DNA from: Melastoma dodecandrum
Lineage: Eukaryota; Streptophyta; Magnoliopsida; Myrtales; Melastomataceae
Assembly: GCA_029817715.1 (NCBI GenBank)
Contig: JARUPY010000534.1
Coordinates: forward strand, 2,916,501 to 2,980,500
DNA length: 64,000 nt
Reading direction: 5' to 3'
The position numbers and the translations under genes were made by a program. A model generated the notes under the pieces. It was not told where the DNA came from. It searched no databases and saw nothing but the letters and a program-made list of their open reading frames with translations. Shown piece by piece: positions 61,241 to 64,000 of this stretch (position 1 is its first letter; every line of letters begins with the position of its first letter).

Positions 61241-63766
61241 TCACACCAGGGTATCTCCCCTAAGGATGCTGGATTTGCACAACGGGCATGTGGCATTTAT
61301 GAGGAGCCACCGGCCTACGCACTCGGAATGGAAGATGTGATTGCAGGGAAGACTGGAAAGTTCTGCTCCGTCCACATAAGATTGAAGGCAAATGCAGCAC
61401 TCCTGCATATCCCACGACAATAAGTCATCGACATCCTTCAAAGGATTTATAGTCAATCGAGATGAGCTGTTTGGATATAGTCAATCGAGATGAGCTGTTT
61501 GGAGTCGACTCTTATTGGATATAGTCTTATATTTGGTGAAGGCCAAGTCACATCACAGTAGTCGATCTAATCAAAGCTCAACACTGCGCATTGCAAAAGA
61601 ACACGAGATATCCAGAAAAGGAACGTCACTCACTGAATCCTCCGAAGAAAGGACAAGTTCGCCCTGGTAGCTGTTGTAGCCTGTCCCAGATTTAAGCCTG
61701 ACCACTTGTAGCCCCATGAAACCGTCAACTGCCTCAGAATCGAGGGAGCGGTATCTGTACTTTGGAAGACTCTTGATCATCTCCTCTGTTGCGCCTTCGA
61801 CACTTGCCACGGCATAAGCAATAGCTAGAAGGGGAATGCAGCAAAACAGAGCTACAAAGACCAGACAAGCCAGCCCAATGCAGAATATCACGAAGAACAC
61901 GTCAAAAGCCAAGAAGATAACAGTCAACCTGCAGTGGTTTCGAGTGAGTTATTAAGCGAGGTTTCACATATTATTCAACGTTAAGGAATTACAGCAAGGT
62001 CAAAGCAATCGATGAACAATAGTAATTCAAGCAGCCTCACCATTGAAGTGTTCTAACTAATTTTTGGTCGGAATAATCATAAATCGGCAGAAACATCTGC
62101 AATTTTCAAATTTGAAATCCGACACACACACACACTCTTCACAAATATTTTCAAGGATGATGTTGCATATATAGAGTCATCCTCTCCCTAACCCGCGCTC
62201 GTTGGGGTAGGGATACCACTGCATGATGCAGGCTGACTGATACATGTAAGCGAGATAAAAAAAAGTCTTTGTAATTATATTTGATTCCCACTAGCGTATT
62301 AAAATTAGTGGAATCAATATGTTTGACCCCTTGTAAGCAATTGAGTAAATTTCTCTTTGAGGGAGAGAAAACCAGGACATAGCAACAAAATCTTGAACAC
62401 GCGTGGAGGTGATGAAGGCACCAGTCCAAATAAAATCAACTACCAGATATAACTTACGTGAGCAGTTGATATCCGTAGAACAAAATTTCCAAGTGCAGCC
62501 AGTGCCCGTCTTTTAAGGGGTTTCTACAGGGAGAATCCCCGTGACTATCCAATTCATTTGTCAATTGTCATTAAAATAATTTGTATCTAACCAAACTTTG
62601 AGGTGACAAATTATTAAAGTCGTCAGAATACAGATTGCTTATATAAGTTTTCCCATCGGCTGACTTAGATCTACAGTTCCGATTTCATCGGAATGAAACA
62701 ATGGAACAAACAAGAAGTGAGAATTTCTTACCAGTAAAGTCGAGGAGAATCTCCGAGGAGCGGCTGTCCACCAATAACTATCCAGTAGAAACCAAATGCC
62801 CACCATATGGAGGAAATGAGCGTATTCGTGGAGTCCAGTCTCTTAAACATTCTGCAAGAATATCACATAATGACCATAAACAAGGTGCTGCGGCCATCAT
62901 TCCTTGCATATAATTAGTGGGTGATGCAAAACAACAGATTTGGAGAATGCAGCGAGGCATACCAACAACCATAACCTCTGGCCAAAAAGAGCGTTGTAAT
63001 TTTGCTGGCAATAATATCCCAATTACCAAACAACAGTATTACCCAACAAAACCCTGGTTATGTGCCGGCAATACATCAGACATGAGCACCACATTCCACT
63101 CTTAACTTATTTCTACAGTGAGGCAATAACAGCATTGGACAAATCGTGTTCATGGTTATTGAGAATAGGAACATAAATACTCCGTTAAGCAATTAAATCC
63201 CAGGTTTGCTCCACAAAAAGCAGAAGAATCAGAAACTGCTAAACAGAGATGAATAGGGCAGAAAGCAGCAAACCTCGTAGTCACACCATCTGAGAAAGAA
63301 TGTGTAACCAAAAACATCACTAAAAGTCAAAAGACAAAAAAAAGAAAGAGAACTACCTGCTGTGATCTCCAATAGTCAAGAACCCAAAGTTAGCCGCACC
63401 ATGACTCCTCCTATACTCCGCGTAGACAAACACAACATGCACCAAACACTGAACACCGTACCCACACAGCCACAACCTCAGAGGAGTGCAAGGCCTCTCA
63501 TCCAAAGTCGAAAACACCACTACTACCGTCACCACAACGAAAGCCAAGTTCCAGACGAAGTCCAGCACCACGATGGGCTTCGAGAAAGCCGCTAGCCCGC
63601 CTTCCAGGATGCCCATCCTCGGTGGGTTCCTATCAACGTCTCCCCGGTCCTCCACGCAATCGAACAGTAACCCGGCCCGGCCATGCCTAAGCTGCGTCCC
63701 CGCGATGAGGCGGTCGGAGAAACCCAACGATGATGACGACAACGAAGACGTCCCCAGGTCTTCCAT
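61241..63766 (-). CDS. Membrane RING-H2 E3 ubiquitin ligase, four exons
   Basis: Minus-strand exons 63766-63357, 62851-62732, 61928-61634 and 61402-61241 join in phase to 328 residues. The ATG at 63766 gives [13 protein letters not shown]. The protein has four likely membrane spans: [40 protein letters not shown], the [18 protein letters not shown] segment and a long hydrophobic stretch [16 protein letters not shown] continuing through [12 protein letters not shown]. The C-terminal RING is of the H2 type: [27 protein letters not shown] and [11 protein letters not shown], with all eight zinc ligands. It matches the Arabidopsis At1g12760/At1g63170/At4g11680 group of four-span RING proteins. The RING presumably faces the cytosol and recruits an E2. 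The substrate is unknown. The third intron carries a perfect 28-bp tandem duplication. Confidence 0.92.
61448..61503. repeat. Perfect 28-bp tandem duplication in RING intron 3
   Basis: The 28 bases at 61448-61475, containing AGTCAATCGAGATGAGC, are repeated exactly at 61476-61503. A replication slip in an intron; no effect on coding is expected. Confidence 0.85.
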
Positions 63767-64000
63767 AACCCAACCAATCCCAATACCAACACCAACCCCG
63801 AATCCGAATGATAAGAAAAGGTAGGGAGAAACCAACTCGGGAGCTTAATTCGGCTACTGGGTACGGAAGGGGCAATCCGGGGGGAAGGAAAGTTGGGAGC
63901 TTTGGTGGGATTATAGTAATCTGGGTTTTAGGGGGAGGCCGTGGAAGAAGGAAAAGGGGGAGTAGGGAATTGGGAAAGTGGGGTGTGGGCTTGGAACTTT
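63767..64000. promoter_or_regulatory. 5' flank of the RING gene
   Basis: The frame stays open upstream of the ATG at 63766 to about 63835, but without a further ATG. The remainder is C/T-rich on the minus strand, typical of a plant leader. The promoter is cut by the window edge. Confidence 0.45.

Overview
The window is nuclear DNA of a flowering plant. Genes carry GT-AG introns of plant type, and the families are typical of angiosperms: an NPF transporter, CYP98A, a VQ protein, a phytocystatin and a UMAMIT fragment. Plant L1, Copia and LTR retroelements, a SINE and MITE-like repeats lie between them. The lineage cannot be fixed from sequence alone. Several coding regions (NPF, VQ, the exonuclease) are GC-rich in AT-rich surroundings.

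Left part (1-24 kb): an intronless SEC15A exocyst gene (+); a block of short hairpin repeats; a nested pair of MITE-like elements; a four-exon NPF3.1-type transporter (+); a 5' UBP5 deubiquitinase pseudogene with in-frame stops (+); a 3' UMAMIT/WAT1-related pseudogene (+); and a CYP98A gene (+) of the phenylpropanoid pathway.

Middle part (24-41 kb): an ATC-rich low-complexity array and an unrecognised GC-rich stretch; a two-exon phytocystatin (-) whose 1.6 kb intron holds a SINE; an intronless WRN-type DEDDy 3'-5' exonuclease (-); a second hairpin-repeat block; and a 13-exon gene (-) for the plant PQBP1 homologue (two WW domains and a C-terminal U5-15kD-binding-type tail), with a LINE reverse transcriptase fragment in one intron.

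Right part (41-64 kb): a three-LTR, two-internal-domain array of a non-autonomous LTR retroelement with LTR minisatellites and an unfamiliar ~320-residue ORF; a decayed L1-type LINE (+); a 5.33 kb Copia element (-) with 390-bp LTRs and a 5-bp target duplication; a VQ-motif gene (+); and a four-exon membrane RING-H2 E3 ligase gene (-).

The genes do not form a pathway or cluster. They look like independent single genes in a transposon-rich euchromatic stretch. The most unusual object is the tandem LTR array at 41019-47372, whose ORF matches no retroelement domain I recognise and whose LTR, U5 and ORF share a recurring GAGTCTAC motif.
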